Below are positions 8,608 through 18,620 of a DNA stretch of 64,000 bases, piece by piece. Each line of letters starts with the position of its first letter. Within the stretch, counting starts at the first letter, position 1. The notes under the pieces are model-generated. The model was not told the origin of the DNA. It saw only the letters and a program-made list of their open reading frames with translations, and searched no databases. Origin of the DNA: Paracoccus liaowanqingii (GTDB lineage: Bacteria; Pseudomonadota; Alphaproteobacteria; Rhodobacterales; Rhodobacteraceae); NCBI RefSeq assembly GCF_004683865.2, contig NZ_CP040765.1, positions 62,001 to 126,000 on the forward strand. The letters are read 5' to 3'. A program made the translations under genes and the position numbers.

Positions 8608-10160
8608 CGTAGTTTGTCCTCCTGAGGCTGTCGTAGCGTGCGCAATCAGCCACGGGCTCGTGGGTCAGCCGCAACGCGGTGGGGGTGAGAAGCAATGGAG
8701 GTGGTGCCGGGTCCCGGCTGCGCGCGAGGATGTTGATGATGACCGGCGCCGAAAAGACGCCCTGTGCGAGGGCCTCCTGGCACGCGGCTTCCACAGCAAG
8801 GAGGCCATCGGTCGCGACGCAGCCGAGGATTGCCACCATCTGTCGGTCGCCGTCATTCATGCTCTTGAGCTTGCGGCGCACCGTCGCTATCGCGGTCGGC
8901 AGCACCCAGTTCTGGAACGGGGCACCATTCCGTAAGGCGCCGGGTTTGCGTGCCAGAACAGGCACATAGTGCCAGGGATCGTAGACCGTCTCGTTCCTGC
9001 CAAAGCAGCGGGAATGTTCTGCCACGATGACCCCGTCCTGCCGGATGACGATCTTCTCGGCATAAGCGTGGACTTCGACGGGCCGTCCGACAGCCGTCGA
9101 GATCACGGAATACCTGTTGTTGTCGAACCGGACGAGGCAGGTCTTGGAGACGGAGGCCGGAACGGAATGGAAGCCGTCAAACGAGCCGACATAGGGGACG
9201 AGGGTCGCGCGCTCTGTCTCGAACATCTGCCAGATCATCTGATCGCTGCGCTCAGGGTGCTTGTGCGCCTTCGCATAGGCGATGCATTTGTCGAGCAGCC
9301 AGACGTTCAGCTCGTCCAGGCTCCTGACCCGAAGCCTTGGGGTGAAGAACCGTTCGCGCACAAGGCCAACCTGGTTCTCGACCTGGCCTTTCTCCCAGCC
9401 CGACGCAGGCGTGCAGGCAACCGGCTGAACCAGATAGTGGCTGCACATCTGCAAAAAGCGCCGATTGTAGAGCCGCTCCTTGCCGATAAAGACCGCCTCG
9501 ACCGCCGTCTTCATGTTGTCGTAGATCCCGCGCGTGCAAGTGCCCTTGAAGAAGGCGAAGGCCCGGTCATGCGCGTCGAACATCGAAGCCACCGCGGCGC
9601 CATCGGTTTGAGCCCGATGGCTGAGGCTCCTGGCTCTCGCGCATATACGCCCGGGCGAACATCATGCGGCTGTGGCAGAGCCTGACATGCGCGACCTTGA
9701 CCGTCGTCGTCACGCCGTTGATCAGCACGACCTCATGGCTCCAGTCGAATTGGTAGGCCTCGCCGGGCGCATAGTAGAGCGGCACGTAGGCTTCGGCAGC
9801 CGCTGATCCGCGCGCCTTCGACCAAGTCTTGGCGTAACGCCGGATTGCATCGTAACTGCCCTCGTAGCCGAGTGACCGGACCTCCTCGTAGATCCGGATC
9901 AGGGTCAGCCGTTCTCGCGACGCCTTGCCTTCATTGGCAACTAGGAACCGATCCACCTCCGACTGCCAGGGCCCAACCCGCGGCATCGGCTGATGGTCAC
10001 GCTCGTAGGTGAAGTCCGTCTCGTCTGACCGCAGGATCTTGCGCACCGTGTTGCGCGACACATGCAGGTCCCGGACGATGCGCTTCATCGACCAGCCCTG
10101 CACATGAAACGCCCGACGCACCCGCGCTATCGTATCCACTCGCTTCAACTCCCCCTCCAT
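8540..10160 (-). pseudogene. istA: IstA transposase, interrupted by a frameshift
   Basis: The 5' part (10160 down to 9567) encodes the helix-turn-helix 'WSMKRIVRDLHVSRNTVRKILR' and the first part of the DDE core ('YQFDWSHEVVLINGV'). The rest continues in another frame from about 9592 to 8540: 'MFDAHDRAFAFFKGTCTRGIYDNMKTAVEAVFIGKERLYNRRF' and the C-terminal DNA-binding part. In IstA relatives 'RESQE' runs almost directly into 'xFDAHDRAFAFF'. Here about 43 extra bases, including an 8-bp inverted repeat at 9599-9621, sit between them and shift the frame. Unless ribosomes change frame, no full transposase is made. Confidence 0.8.
9599..9621. repeat. 8-bp inverted repeat inside istA at the frameshift
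   Basis: GCCATCGG at 9599-9606 and CCGATGGC at 9614-9621 flank a 7-base loop. The repeat falls inside the ~43 bases that are extra compared with the expected IstA protein, so it is probably part of the insertion that broke the gene. Confidence 0.6.
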
Positions 10161-10259
10161 CCGCTGCCTCGCAACGGATGGTCAGATGAAACCCGAGGGG
10201 GGTCAAAATTGGACGCCGATTACCCCGCCAAGGGGGTCAGTTTTGCACGCCGAAACACA

Positions 10260-11045
10260 GTTCAAGGCGCGTAGCCAGCTTTTGATATAAGCGCCGGACT
10301 GACCAAAATCCGGGGTCAGGCCAAGCTGGGCGCAGACCATGCAGTTGCCGATTTCCGCAATCAGTTCCTCGAACGCATAGGCCTTGCGGTCGGTGAAGCG
10401 CGCAAACCGGTCAAGCCGGGTGCCGTGCCCTGTCCAGTGGCAAGCCTCATGGGCAAGTGTCCCGTAATAACCCGCCGCATCGTGGAAGGTGGCAATCGGC
10501 GGCATGTGGATATGATCTGCAGCGGGGTCATAGTAGGCGCGCGGATCGTCGCTGGTGCGGATCTCGGCTCCGGTGGCGGCAAAGAAAGCGTCGAGCGCCG
10601 GGTCTGCCTCGGTCCCAAGGTCGCGGGCGGCCTCGGCAGGCGTGCCATAGTATTCCGGCGCCAACCCCTCGATCTGTTCGGCGTTAAACACGCTGTAGGA
10701 TTTCAGATAGGGGATGCGGCGATCCTCGCCGGTGGCCTCGTCCTCACGCTCAAAGGTGCCGTATTTGACAACGGTGGCGCATGTCTCGCCCTTGCGCACC
10801 TGCCAGCCTGCTTCTTTGGCTTGCCGATAGGTGAACCAGAACGGGGCGCGATAGCCTTTTGCATCGGCGGCCAGCCACAGCATCAGGACATTGATGCCGG
10901 AATAGGGTTCGCCGTTGCTGCGCAGGGGGAAGGGTGCGCCGCCCTTGTCGCCGGTCCAGGGCTTGCGCCATGCCGGGGTGCCGGACTCGATGCTGGCGAT
11001 GATGCTGTCGGTCACGTGCTGATATAGATCGAACGCTTTGGCCAT
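10260..11045 (-). pseudogene. ArdC-like antirestriction / zincin-type protein, 3' truncated
   Basis: The start is the ATG at 11045, after GAGAAGGAAAG. The N-terminal ssDNA-binding ArdC domain reads 'DLYQHVTDSIIASIESGTPAWRKPW' and 'NGEPYSGINVLMLWLAA'. The metallopeptidase-like domain has 'YGTLAHEACHWTGHGTRL' (HExxH-like: HEACH) and 'AFEELIAEIGNCMVCAQLG'. The natural C-terminus after 'SGAYIKSWLRAL' is replaced by IS21-derived residues running to 10203. ArdC-type proteins travel on conjugative plasmids and counter restriction on entry, so this gene suggests a plasmid past. Confidence 0.82.
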
Positions 11046-11762
11046 GTGGCTTTCCTTCTCTTGCAGCGGTCCCGCCCGGTCTCTGTGCCGTGGTCGGGTG
11101 CCCAAAATGGGCGGGGTTTCTGGCGAGGAAGCGCGAAGCGCGCCCCTCTCCTGAAACCTTGCCTCCCGGCGAGGGCAGGGGGGGACCGCCGCAATGAGAA
11201 AATCAAACAGGCAAGGGGGTGGTGCGGCCCGCAGCCGAAGGCGAGGACACGGCCCCGCAGGATGTGCAGTATTTTCTTGTTGCGGTGGGGGGCTTGCGGC
11301 CCCCTAACGGACAGGCGCGAAGCGACTGGCCCAACAAAGGCAGGGGGCGTTTGGCTTGCCCAAATCCCCCTGCGTCACGATCACCGCGCCTGCGCGGGGA
11401 TCTCGGTATTCTTTATAGAGAAGGGTAGTGGTCTGCTGCATCAGCTGCCCCAGGCCGCACCCGGTTGCCCACAGGCCCTTGATCCGTGCCGTCTCGCGCG
11501 GGCCTGCTCCGGTCCCGCGCCTTCACTCCCAAGGTCGTTCCGACGCACAACTGGACAACCGGGTGCCCGCCTCGCGTCAGCGGTCCCGCCCGTCAGGGAC
11601 GAGATGGGCAGGGCAGGGGGCCCAGAACCGGTGTGCGAGGGGATGGCTTGGGACAAGACATTCAACCGTGCAGCGCAGCCGGGCGCTTCGCCCTGACCCG
11701 CTCGGGTGGAGGCCGGCACAGCCGGCCGGAACCGGGGGGCGCGGCCCGAAGGCGACGCCCTC
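11046..11762. other. Gene-free GC-rich region upstream of ardC
   Basis: Several frames are open here because GC is high, but none has a recognisable product or good start. Short GC-rich palindromes such as GCGCGAAGCGCGC occur. It may be a decayed plasmid backbone segment. I can support no gene. Confidence 0.4.
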
Positions 11763-11791
11763 TTGACAAGTGTATATTCTTTTCGTATATA
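11763..11791 (+). promoter_or_regulatory. Consensus sigma-70 promoter of brnTA
   Basis: TTGACA at 11763-11768, a 17-bp spacer, and TATATA at 11786-11791. The -10 box touches the first copy of the 32-bp tandem repeat, so the toxin-antitoxin complex could repress it there. Confidence 0.7.
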
Positions 11792-11851
11792 CATTGTACG
11801 GGCCGAAGTGCAACCTGTTTATACATTGTACGGGCCGAAGTGCAACCTGTT
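11788..11851. repeat. Two perfect tandem copies of a 32-bp repeat
   Basis: The unit begins TATACATTGTACGGGCCGAA and occupies 11788-11819 and 11820-11851 without any mismatch. Each unit contains the near-palindrome TATACATTGTA. It lies between the promoter and brnT and duplicates the -10-like TATACA. It could be an operator duplication or a recent slippage event. Confidence 0.8.
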
Positions 11852-11909
11852 AGTGTAGTCCATTCCGAAGGAGCCTGAATGATCCACTTTATTTTAACTC
11901 GGAAGAGCT

Positions 11910-12203
11910 ATGCATCGGTACGAATGGGACGAGAACAAGCGTCGTCTAACGCTTGAAAAGCACAAGATTGACTTCATTGATGCTGCTGAAGTGTTCGCGT
12001 CGGTATATCTGAAGATTGCTGGTCGCTCTGAAAGCGAACTACGCTTTATTGCGGTTGGGGAAATCAATGGGATCCATATCGCGGTAGTTTTCACTGAGCG
12101 TGAAGATGTTATCCGCATAATTACAGCCCGAAGGGCCAGATTAAATGAAAGAGAAGCTTACATCGAGCATGTCGCTGGAAGAAGTGAGGAAACTTCGCAG
12201 TGA
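11910..12203 (+). CDS. brnT: BrnT-family toxin (RNase)
   Basis: 97 residues. It opens 'HRYEWDENKRRLTLEKHKIDFIDAAEVF' and continues with 'RFIAVGEINGIHIAVVFTEREDVIRIITARRARLNEREAY', the BrnT signature of an RelE-fold ribonuclease. The conserved 'WDE/K..N..KH.I.F..A' start and 'RIITARRA' strand are intact, so the toxin is probably active. The brnA start lies inside the brnT end (12145), as is normal: the toxin gene comes first and the pair is autoregulated. Confidence 0.9.
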   Translation: MHRYEWDENKRRLTLEKHKIDFIDAAEVFASVYLKIAGRSESELRFIAVGEINGIHIAVVFTEREDVIRIITARRARLNEREAYIEHVAGRSEETSQ

Positions 12204-12426
12204 GACCCGTTGGGATGAGGTCCGGGCAACCGGGGATCATCAGGGCGATTCAGAGATTGAGGTAGACTGGCGCCGTGTTGAGGTGGTTCTTCCTGAGAAG
12301 AAAGTGATGATCTCTGTGCGTCTTGACGCAGACGTTTTAGACTTTCTTCGATCGCAAGGGCCGGGCTACCAAAGCCGAATGAATGCAATTTTGCGATCTT
12401 ATATGAAGTCTCACGAAAAAGCTTGA
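12145..12426 (+). CDS. brnA: BrnA-family antitoxin
   Basis: 93 residues, overlapping brnT by 59 bases. The N-terminal part ('EEVRKLRSETRWDEVRATGD') is the toxin-binding region. The C-terminal part 'KVMISVRLDADVLDFLRSQGPGYQSRMNAILRSYM' is the ribbon-helix-helix DNA-binding domain typical of BrnA. It neutralises BrnT and should bind the repeat-containing promoter upstream. A strong terminator follows. Confidence 0.9.
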   Translation: MKEKLTSSMSLEEVRKLRSETRWDEVRATGDHQGDSEIEVDWRRVEVVLPEKKVMISVRLDADVLDFLRSQGPGYQSRMNAILRSYMKSHEKA

Positions 12427-12428
12427 GC

Positions 12429-12472
12429 ACCCTGATAAGCCCCGGCTGCGTGCAGCCGGGGCTTATCAGGGT
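12429..12472 (+). terminator. Very strong hairpin terminator after brnA
   Basis: Perfect 21-bp arms (12429-12449 and 12452-12472, starting ACCCTGATAAGCCCCGG) with a 2-base loop, followed by ACGTTTTA. Three bases after the brnA stop codon. It probably works for either strand. Confidence 0.85.
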
Positions 12473-13451
12473 ACGTTTTAATCTCAGCTGAAATTTACTT
12501 CCACATGCGCTCTGCGGCATCTCTCAGGTACCTATACCCGCGCTTCGACGGCATTCCGTTACCGGACCTATGCGCAAAGTTTATTAAATGATAATAACAA
12601 TTCCCCCGAAGTGGTCATGAAACAGTCCGTTGCAAAACCAAAGAACGGTTGCGCTAAACTGGCAGCCTCGTCGGTTGTCGGTGCCGGGGCATGAATAGCG
12701 GCATCGAGACAGGCGAAGACGGCAACAGGGTACCGCGCGGACAACAATTAACTGGATGACTGGGCGTTGTACGGGTTAAATGATCCCGAGGTCAGCCAGC
12801 TTGTAGACCGCTTAGCTCTGGGTCACGGGATGCGCGTATGCGGGAGGATACCTCAGAAAAGGACCTTGACCCGCGCAGCTCGGTCAAAAAGTCAAAACCT
12901 GTATTTTTGATACATAACATAACTTATTGGAATTTTTGAGATCGAAAGGTGGACCCCTATCTTCGCAACCATCGACGAGCGTTTTTTGCAACCCAAGATG
13001 ACCCGGCGCAACATTCGATAACTGCTTCGCTCGTACTGACACTATGGACCTGACAACCCAGGAACGAGGTTTTGCTTCGGGGTCGTCAGCAAAAGGAAAC
13101 TCATGTTTAGGAACGCGCCTTTAGGCGAGTGACCGATCTATAGTTCACGTGTAAATCTAGCTTGCTGGTCGCTTTGTTCCCGAAGCCATGCTTCGAACTT
13201 GGGCTTGGGCGCCCCGAAGAACATCAGATTGTCGAGTTCCTGAAGGCAGGCGGCCGCGTCCTTGACAGGCTTGAGCCGCTTTCCCGTATCGGCCCGCCAG
13301 AGCCACGCCACGCGGCTCTCCGCGTCCAGTTCAGCTAAGCTTGGGTAGCGAACCGCCAGTTATCCACAATTTCCGGGGATGCTTCTGGGGATAGGCAAGA
13401 ATTTCCTAATCGAATGAATCCCTTCATGTCGAGAGGTTCAGTGTCGCAGAG
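12473..13451. other. Gene-poor region with decayed coding fragments
   Basis: Nearly 1 kb without an intact gene. Three short reading frames look like protein leftovers: minus strand ending at 12495 ('KRGYRYLRDAAERMWK'), plus strand 12757-12909 ('LDDWALYGLNDPEVSQLVDR'), and minus strand 13138-13352, listed separately. None has a clear start or a family I recognise. A DnaA-box consensus TTATCCACA is at 13360-13368. The middle (12900-12960) is AT-rich. Confidence 0.45.
13138..13352 (-). pseudogene. 3' fragment of an unidentified gene
   Basis: An open frame of about 70 codons ends at the TAG at 13138-13140 and reads '...RYPSLAELDAESRVAWLWRAD' followed by 'KRLKPVKDAAACLQELDNL', 'APKPKFEAWLREQSDQQ'. 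The amino-acid mix and charge pattern look like real protein, but no ATG/GTG start is in frame before an upstream TAA, so I read it as a truncated remnant. Family not recognised. Confidence 0.4.
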
Positions 13452-14213
13452 CTACTGCAAAGGACAGCTCTCATCCGCGGCCCAGTCCCCAAAGCTAAGG
13501 TAATATACCCGGACATCCGCCTGCCCCGCAGTGATCGCCGCCAAGGCTGCCAAGGCAGCGCGTCCGCCCCCTTGGCAGTGGGTGATGACCGGACTACCAC
13601 CGTCGAACCCTGCATCAGCCATCATCTGCGCCAGTTCGGATGCCGGTCGCAAACGCCGCCCGTCAAGCAAACTTCGATGATCGAGATGAGCCGCGCCCGG
13701 CAGATGCCCCCCGCGCGGGTTTCCCTTCTGATCTTCGCCGCCAAACTCGGCGGCCGTCCGGACGTCCAGGACTTGAACCGATGGCAAGGCCGACTTCAAC
13801 TCATGCCTTCCCATCAAGCGGACCGCCCCTACACCGGGGCGAAGATTAGGGATATTCGTGCTTGGCGTCGCCTGTGCGGGAAGCGTGCCCATTTCCGGCA
13901 GGCCGCCATTCAGCACCGCGGCCGGAAGCCCGAAATACTGCAGGATGAACCAGACACGGGCGGCCTCGGTCATGCTGCCATCGTCGAGGACCACGGTCAG
14001 GACGTCCCGCGCCAGATCCAGTTGGGCGATCTGTTCCTGCCAATACGCTACATCATCGAAACCCGTCTCGCTCTGCCTGGCCGTGGCGATCCAGTCCCGG
14101 ATTGGGACGACCACCATGCCGGCGGGATGTTCGTCGGCTGTTGGCACGTAAAGCAAGCGCAGCGGACCTAAGTTGGTCAGGTCGGCGGAGTTCACGATGG
14201 GAGAGGCGGTCAT
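13452..14213 (-). CDS. Two-domain sulfurtransferase (rhodanese family)
   Basis: 253 residues with two rhodanese-like domains. The N-terminal domain ('VVPIRDWIATARQSETGFDD ... VVLDDGSMTEAARVWFILQYFG') has Asp where the catalytic Cys would be and is inactive. The C-terminal domain ('QVLDVRTAAEFGGEDQKGNPRGGHLPGAAHL') has the active-site loop 'HCQGGGRAA' with Cys213. This resembles SseA-type thiosulfate/3-mercaptopyruvate sulfurtransferases. It is directly upstream of, and on the same strand as, chrA's downstream side, next to the rhodanese-fused ChrB, so a role in chromate or thiol stress is possible. Confidence 0.87.
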   Translation of the reverse strand: MTASPIVNSADLTNLGPLRLLYVPTADEHPAGMVVVPIRDWIATARQSETGFDDVAYWQEQIAQLDLARDVLTVVLDDGSMTEAARVWFILQYFGLPAAVLNGGLPEMGTLPAQATPSTNIPNLRPGVGAVRLMGRHELKSALPSVQVLDVRTAAEFGGEDQKGNPRGGHLPGAAHLDHRSLLDGRRLRPASELAQMMADAGFDGGSPVITHCQGGGRAALAALAAITAGQADVRVYYLSFGDWAADESCPLQ

Positions 14214-14287
14214 AGGTTAAGGTCCTTCTGTGGTTTGTCCGGCAGGGGTCTGATCGGGTTGTAAAAAACCCAAGCTGCATGAGATCG

Positions 14288-15651
<1,364 letters not shown>

Positions 15652-15655
<4 letters not shown>

Positions 15656-16473
15656 GATGCAGTCCTTGGGGTGTTTGCGGGCCAATTGTGGGTCTCGGAC
15701 GTCGCATCGCGCGCCCACCGATACAGCGCATCATAGACCAGCATCCCGGCTTCCAGCTGCTCCAGGTCATCGGCATACATCCGCGATAGCCCAAGCGAGA
15801 TGGCCAGCAGGCCCGCCGCTTCGGGCGCCAGGTCCAGCCGCGCCGTATCGGCAGCCCGCACGATCACCGCCAGGCGATCCAGCGCCGGAACGGACAGGCC
15901 CAGTTCGGCCAGCATCACGTCGAAGCTGCACAGATCGCCCCGGTGGCTGAAGAACACGTCCTCGATGTCAAAGGGAGCAGCATTGTGGCGTTCCGCCACG
16001 CCCGCGACCTCGGACGGGGCCACGAACAGGATCACCGCGCGGGGATCGACGAACCGGCGGATCAGCCACGGGCAGGCGATCCTGTCGATCTTGGGCCGCG
16101 CGCGGGTGACCCAGACCGTGCGCCCCTGCCCGTCGCGAGGCGGCAGATATGTCGTCGTGACCAAGGGCAGTCCTGCGTCGTGCCAGCTTTCGAAGCCGCC
16201 TTCCAGGTATTCTGCCGGGCGACCCTCGGCGCGCAGCCAGGCCGCCGCGCCCTGGCTGCGGCGATGGCCCGCCTGGCACAGCATAAGGACAGGCCCGAGC
16301 GGCAGCGGCGGAAGATCTGCCAGCGCGCGGTCATCCGCACGGATGGCCCCGGGCAGCAGCCGTGGATCGGTAGCAAAGTCCTGATCCGACCGGACATCCA
16401 GAATGACCGGCGCGCGGGGCGTGCCGATGATCCGGGCAAGCTTGTCGACAGAGATCGCGTTGGGCGCAGGCAT
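15652..16473 (-). CDS. chrB: Rhodanese-ChrB fusion, chromate resistance protein
   Basis: 273 residues from the ATG at 16473, chosen for the GGGAGGAACG just before it. Residues ~1-110 are a rhodanese domain with the active loop 'CQAGHRRSQ' (Cys66). Residues ~120-273 are the ChrB C-terminal domain: 'VWVTRARPKIDRIACPWLIRRFVDPRAVILFVA', 'PFDIEDVFFSHRGDLCSFDVMLAELGL'. ChrB proteins sense chromate or help its efflux or reduction. Here the N-terminal DNA-binding part seen in regulatory ChrB is replaced by rhodanese, so a redox or sulfur-transfer role is more likely than repression. It is coupled to chrA. Confidence 0.88.
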
Positions 16474-16739
16474 GGGCGTTCCTCCCGTGAAGGTTTTGAC
16501 TGGAACGCGAACTTCGGCTGACGCCTCGTGGGGCGGTCGCAAGCCCCATATGTCGGGAATAGAGCGTGGGCGGGGCCAAGGTCAAGCAGGCGGCGCCGTC
16601 CAACATCCAGGCGGTCCCTTGCAGCCGGTGGGTACAAACGGCGCCGCAGGGTTCTTGCGATGCCCGACCGATGGGTCGCGCGCTCGCAGAGGAAGAAAAG
16701 CCGCCGTTTGCCGTGTAAAGGCGAATAGCGGCCAAACGA

Positions 16740-17399
16740 TCAGTAGGTTTCGACGATGGCGCTGTAATCGCCGCGCACTTGGATCGTCATGTCGATCGGG
16801 GTGCTGTCGCGGTTGCGCCAGAACCAGCCATGATCACCGGCGAAGGGCGCCTCGATGCTACCCTCGCCGTCGGTCGCGCCGCTGCCGCGTTCGTAGTCGA
16901 TGGCCTCGCCGCCGCTATGGGCGTGCAGGTCGAAGTTGACCCGGCCACCGGTCGCGGTCCAAGCGTATTCGACCACGCCGCCCTCCTCCATTGTCATCTT
17001 GATCTCGGCAGTGTCGCCGGGTTCCAGCGTGAAGGTGACAGTGTCCGTCCAAGCCTCGGGTGCCTCTTGGGCGTAGGCCGTACCGACGAACAGGCCGAAG
17101 ATGCTGTCGAGGACGCTGGACGTCTGATCCTGCGCGGGCTGTTGCTGCCCCAGCTGTTCGTCCAGCAAGCGATCCGCCTCGGCCTCGGCGGCCAGCTGGA
17201 CCTTGATCTCGCCCATCTCGGTCAGGCCGGTGACGCGACCGATCCCGGTTGGGTCGATGCCGTATTCGGCGGGCAGGTAGATGGCGACCATGATCACCGC
17301 CGCGCCAATGCCGGCCAGGATCGTGGAGCGGCGCAGCTGCGCCTTGGTCGGTAGCTCGTCGATGTTCGGTTTGGGTGCATTGTGCATGGGAGTATCCAA
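16740..17399 (-). CDS. Membrane-anchored periplasmic protein of unknown function
   Basis: 219 residues (a second ATG four codons in). One membrane segment near the N-terminus ('TILAGIGAAVIMVAIYLPAEYG') follows a short cytoplasmic tail. A conserved 'DPTGIGRVTGLTEMGEIKVQLAAEA' comes next, then a region with an AQE cleavage-like site, and a beta-rich C-terminal domain ('TVTFTLEPGDTAEIKMTMEEGGVVEYAWTATGG ... GDHGWFWRNRDSTPIDMTIQVRGDY'). This matches a family annotated only as transmembrane anchor protein, usually next to HupE-like genes as here. Function unknown; probably metal-island related. Confidence 0.65.
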   Translation of the reverse strand: MDTPMHNAPKPNIDELPTKAQLRRSTILAGIGAAVIMVAIYLPAEYGIDPTGIGRVTGLTEMGEIKVQLAAEAEADRLLDEQLGQQQPAQDQTSSVLDSIFGLFVGTAYAQEAPEAWTDTVTFTLEPGDTAEIKMTMEEGGVVEYAWTATGGRVNFDLHAHSGGEAIDYERGSGATDGEGSIEAPFAGDHGWFWRNRDSTPIDMTIQVRGDYSAIVETY

Positions 17400-17406
17400 T
17401 CTGTTT

Positions 17407-18135
17407 TCAGGTTGAAGCGATGTAGCCGGCGACCTGGTTGAAGGTCAGCCAGATGCCGAGGCCCATCATCACCACGTTGGCGATGGTGGCCTGGCGCAGG
17501 AAATTCGGGCTGCGGCGCCAATAGCCCATGACGATCAGGATCACCGCCAGAGCCAGCAGCTGGCCGACCTCAACACCGACGTTGAAAGCCAGCAGGTTGG
17601 CCAGTAGCCCGTCCTGCGGGATGTCATAGTCGAGGATCTTGGTGGCCAGACCCGTACCATGAAACAGGCCAAAGATCAGCGTGGCGGCCTTGGTGTTCGG
17701 CTGGACCCCGAACCATCTTTGATAGGCGCCAAGGTTGTCCAGCGCCTTGTAGACCACGGACAGACCGATGATCGCGTCGATGATGTAGGCGTTGATGCCC
17801 CAGCCATACCAGACGCCAAGAAGCATCGTGACCGAATGGCCGATAGCGAAGAGACTGACATAGATGCCGACGTCTTTCATCCGGTAGAGGAAGAACACCA
17901 CGCCCAGCAGGAACAGGATGTGGTCATAGCCCGTCACCATGTGCTTGGCACCGAGGTAGATGAAGGGGATGATCTGCACCCCCCAGATTTCCTGGATGTA
18001 GCCCGCGTCGCCGGCGGTGACATTATGAGCAAGGGCTGGAGCTGCGGTCAGCATGAAGGCCGCCATGATAGCAAGGGTCAGCATGGCCGTCTGGCGTGGC
18101 GCCAGGGCAGGCAGGACCCGCAGAGTCGAGGTCAT
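17407..18135 (-). CDS. HupE/UreJ-family membrane protein
   Basis: 242 residues with a signal-like N-terminus ending 'APALAHNVTAGDAG' and about six transmembrane helices. The motif 'LGAKHMVTGYDHILFLLGVVFFLY' (with His and Asp in the membrane) and 'LFAIGHSVTMLLG', 'FGLFHGTGLATKI', 'NVGVEVGQL' are those of HupE/UreJ-2 proteins, thought to be Ni or Co permeases. It lies 7 bases before the membrane-anchored protein at 16740 and near a nickel-type regulator, which supports nickel or cobalt handling. Confidence 0.85.
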   Translation of the reverse strand: MTSTLRVLPALAPRQTAMLTLAIMAAFMLTAAPALAHNVTAGDAGYIQEIWGVQIIPFIYLGAKHMVTGYDHILFLLGVVFFLYRMKDVGIYVSLFAIGHSVTMLLGVWYGWGINAYIIDAIIGLSVVYKALDNLGAYQRWFGVQPNTKAATLIFGLFHGTGLATKILDYDIPQDGLLANLLAFNVGVEVGQLLALAVILIVMGYWRRSPNFLRQATIANVVMMGLGIWLTFNQVAGYIAST

Positions 18136-18192
18136 GAGAAAACTCCGGTGTGGATTTGTTTGATCGGGAAAGCCGCGCGAAGGCGGCGCCGA

Positions 18193-18546
18193 TCAGGCCC
18201 GCGGAGGTCGTTCGATCAGATAGACCCGATGCGGCCCGTCGAGGGACGCACGTAGCCGGAAGCCGTCCCGATAGGCTGTGGGCGGGTACGAGCCGGCAGT
18301 GAGAACCAACATGGCCTGAGAGTGATCGTGATCGGCCACGTCATGGCTGTGACCGTGCAGCGCCCAGAACAGATCCTCCTCCAGCCCATGGGAATGGCCG
18401 TAATCCGCGATCATGTCCGTATGCTCGGCCACAACCTCGAAGATCGAAGGGACGTGGCTGGAGCTTGGCGCAAGGGACCAGACCACCAGCGACAGGCAGA
18501 TGACTGCCACAAGTGCGCTTTGCGCAAATGTCCGCACGTGGTTCAC
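18193..18546 (-). CDS. Small exported His-rich protein
   Basis: 117 residues with an N-terminal signal or anchor segment ('SALVAVICLSLVVWSLAP') and a His/Asp-rich middle ('GHSHGLEEDLFWALHGHSHDVADHDHS'), a probable metal-binding patch. The C-terminus 'RVYLIERPPRA' resembles the ends of the exported proteins at 27097 ('LRRPPRA') and 29610 ('LRSPPRPFI'). Layout recalls DUF2946-like small proteins. It is divergent from the CsoR-type regulator at 18621 and could share its operator. Function unknown, likely periplasmic Ni/Co/Cu buffering. Confidence 0.6.
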   Translation of the reverse strand: MNHVRTFAQSALVAVICLSLVVWSLAPSSSHVPSIFEVVAEHTDMIADYGHSHGLEEDLFWALHGHSHDVADHDHSQAMLVLTAGSYPPTAYRDGFRLRASLDGPHRVYLIERPPRA

Positions 18547-18591
18547 TGGCCTGCCCGCTCACTCGCGGCACGCTGATCGTGCCGTCTTGTT

Positions 18592-18611
18592 CTATCCCCT
18601 CGGGGGGATAG
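18592..18611. promoter_or_regulatory. Inverted repeat, probable CsoR/RcnR-type operator
   Basis: CTATCCCC-TCGG-GGGGATAG: 8-bp arms with a 4-base centre, lying 10 bases before the start of the CsoR/RcnR-type regulator and in the divergent intergenic region. G-tract dyads of this kind are the known target type of CsoR/RcnR repressors. Confidence 0.75.
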
Positions 18612-18620
18612 CCTGACTGT

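Larger units (their letters stand above)
7759..10259 (-). mobile_element. IS21-family insertion sequence (about 2.5 kb)
   Basis: The ends read inward as TGTCAATCGGCGCCCAATAT on the left and TGTGTTTCGGCGTGCAAAAC on the right, each followed by several copies of a TTTTGACCCCC-like repeat, the multiple-terminal-repeat layout of IS21 elements. It carries istA and istB in the usual order. I find no target duplication: the left flank ends GGTGAC and the right flank starts GTTCAAG. Both flanking genes (SDR and ardC) are truncated at the ends, which points to a deletion or recombination after insertion. istA is frameshifted. Confidence 0.85.

Noticed and set aside
11046..11878. Several GC-rich frames upstream of brnTA
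   Set aside because: Overlapping frames on both strands, none with RBS, domain or codon pattern of a real gene.
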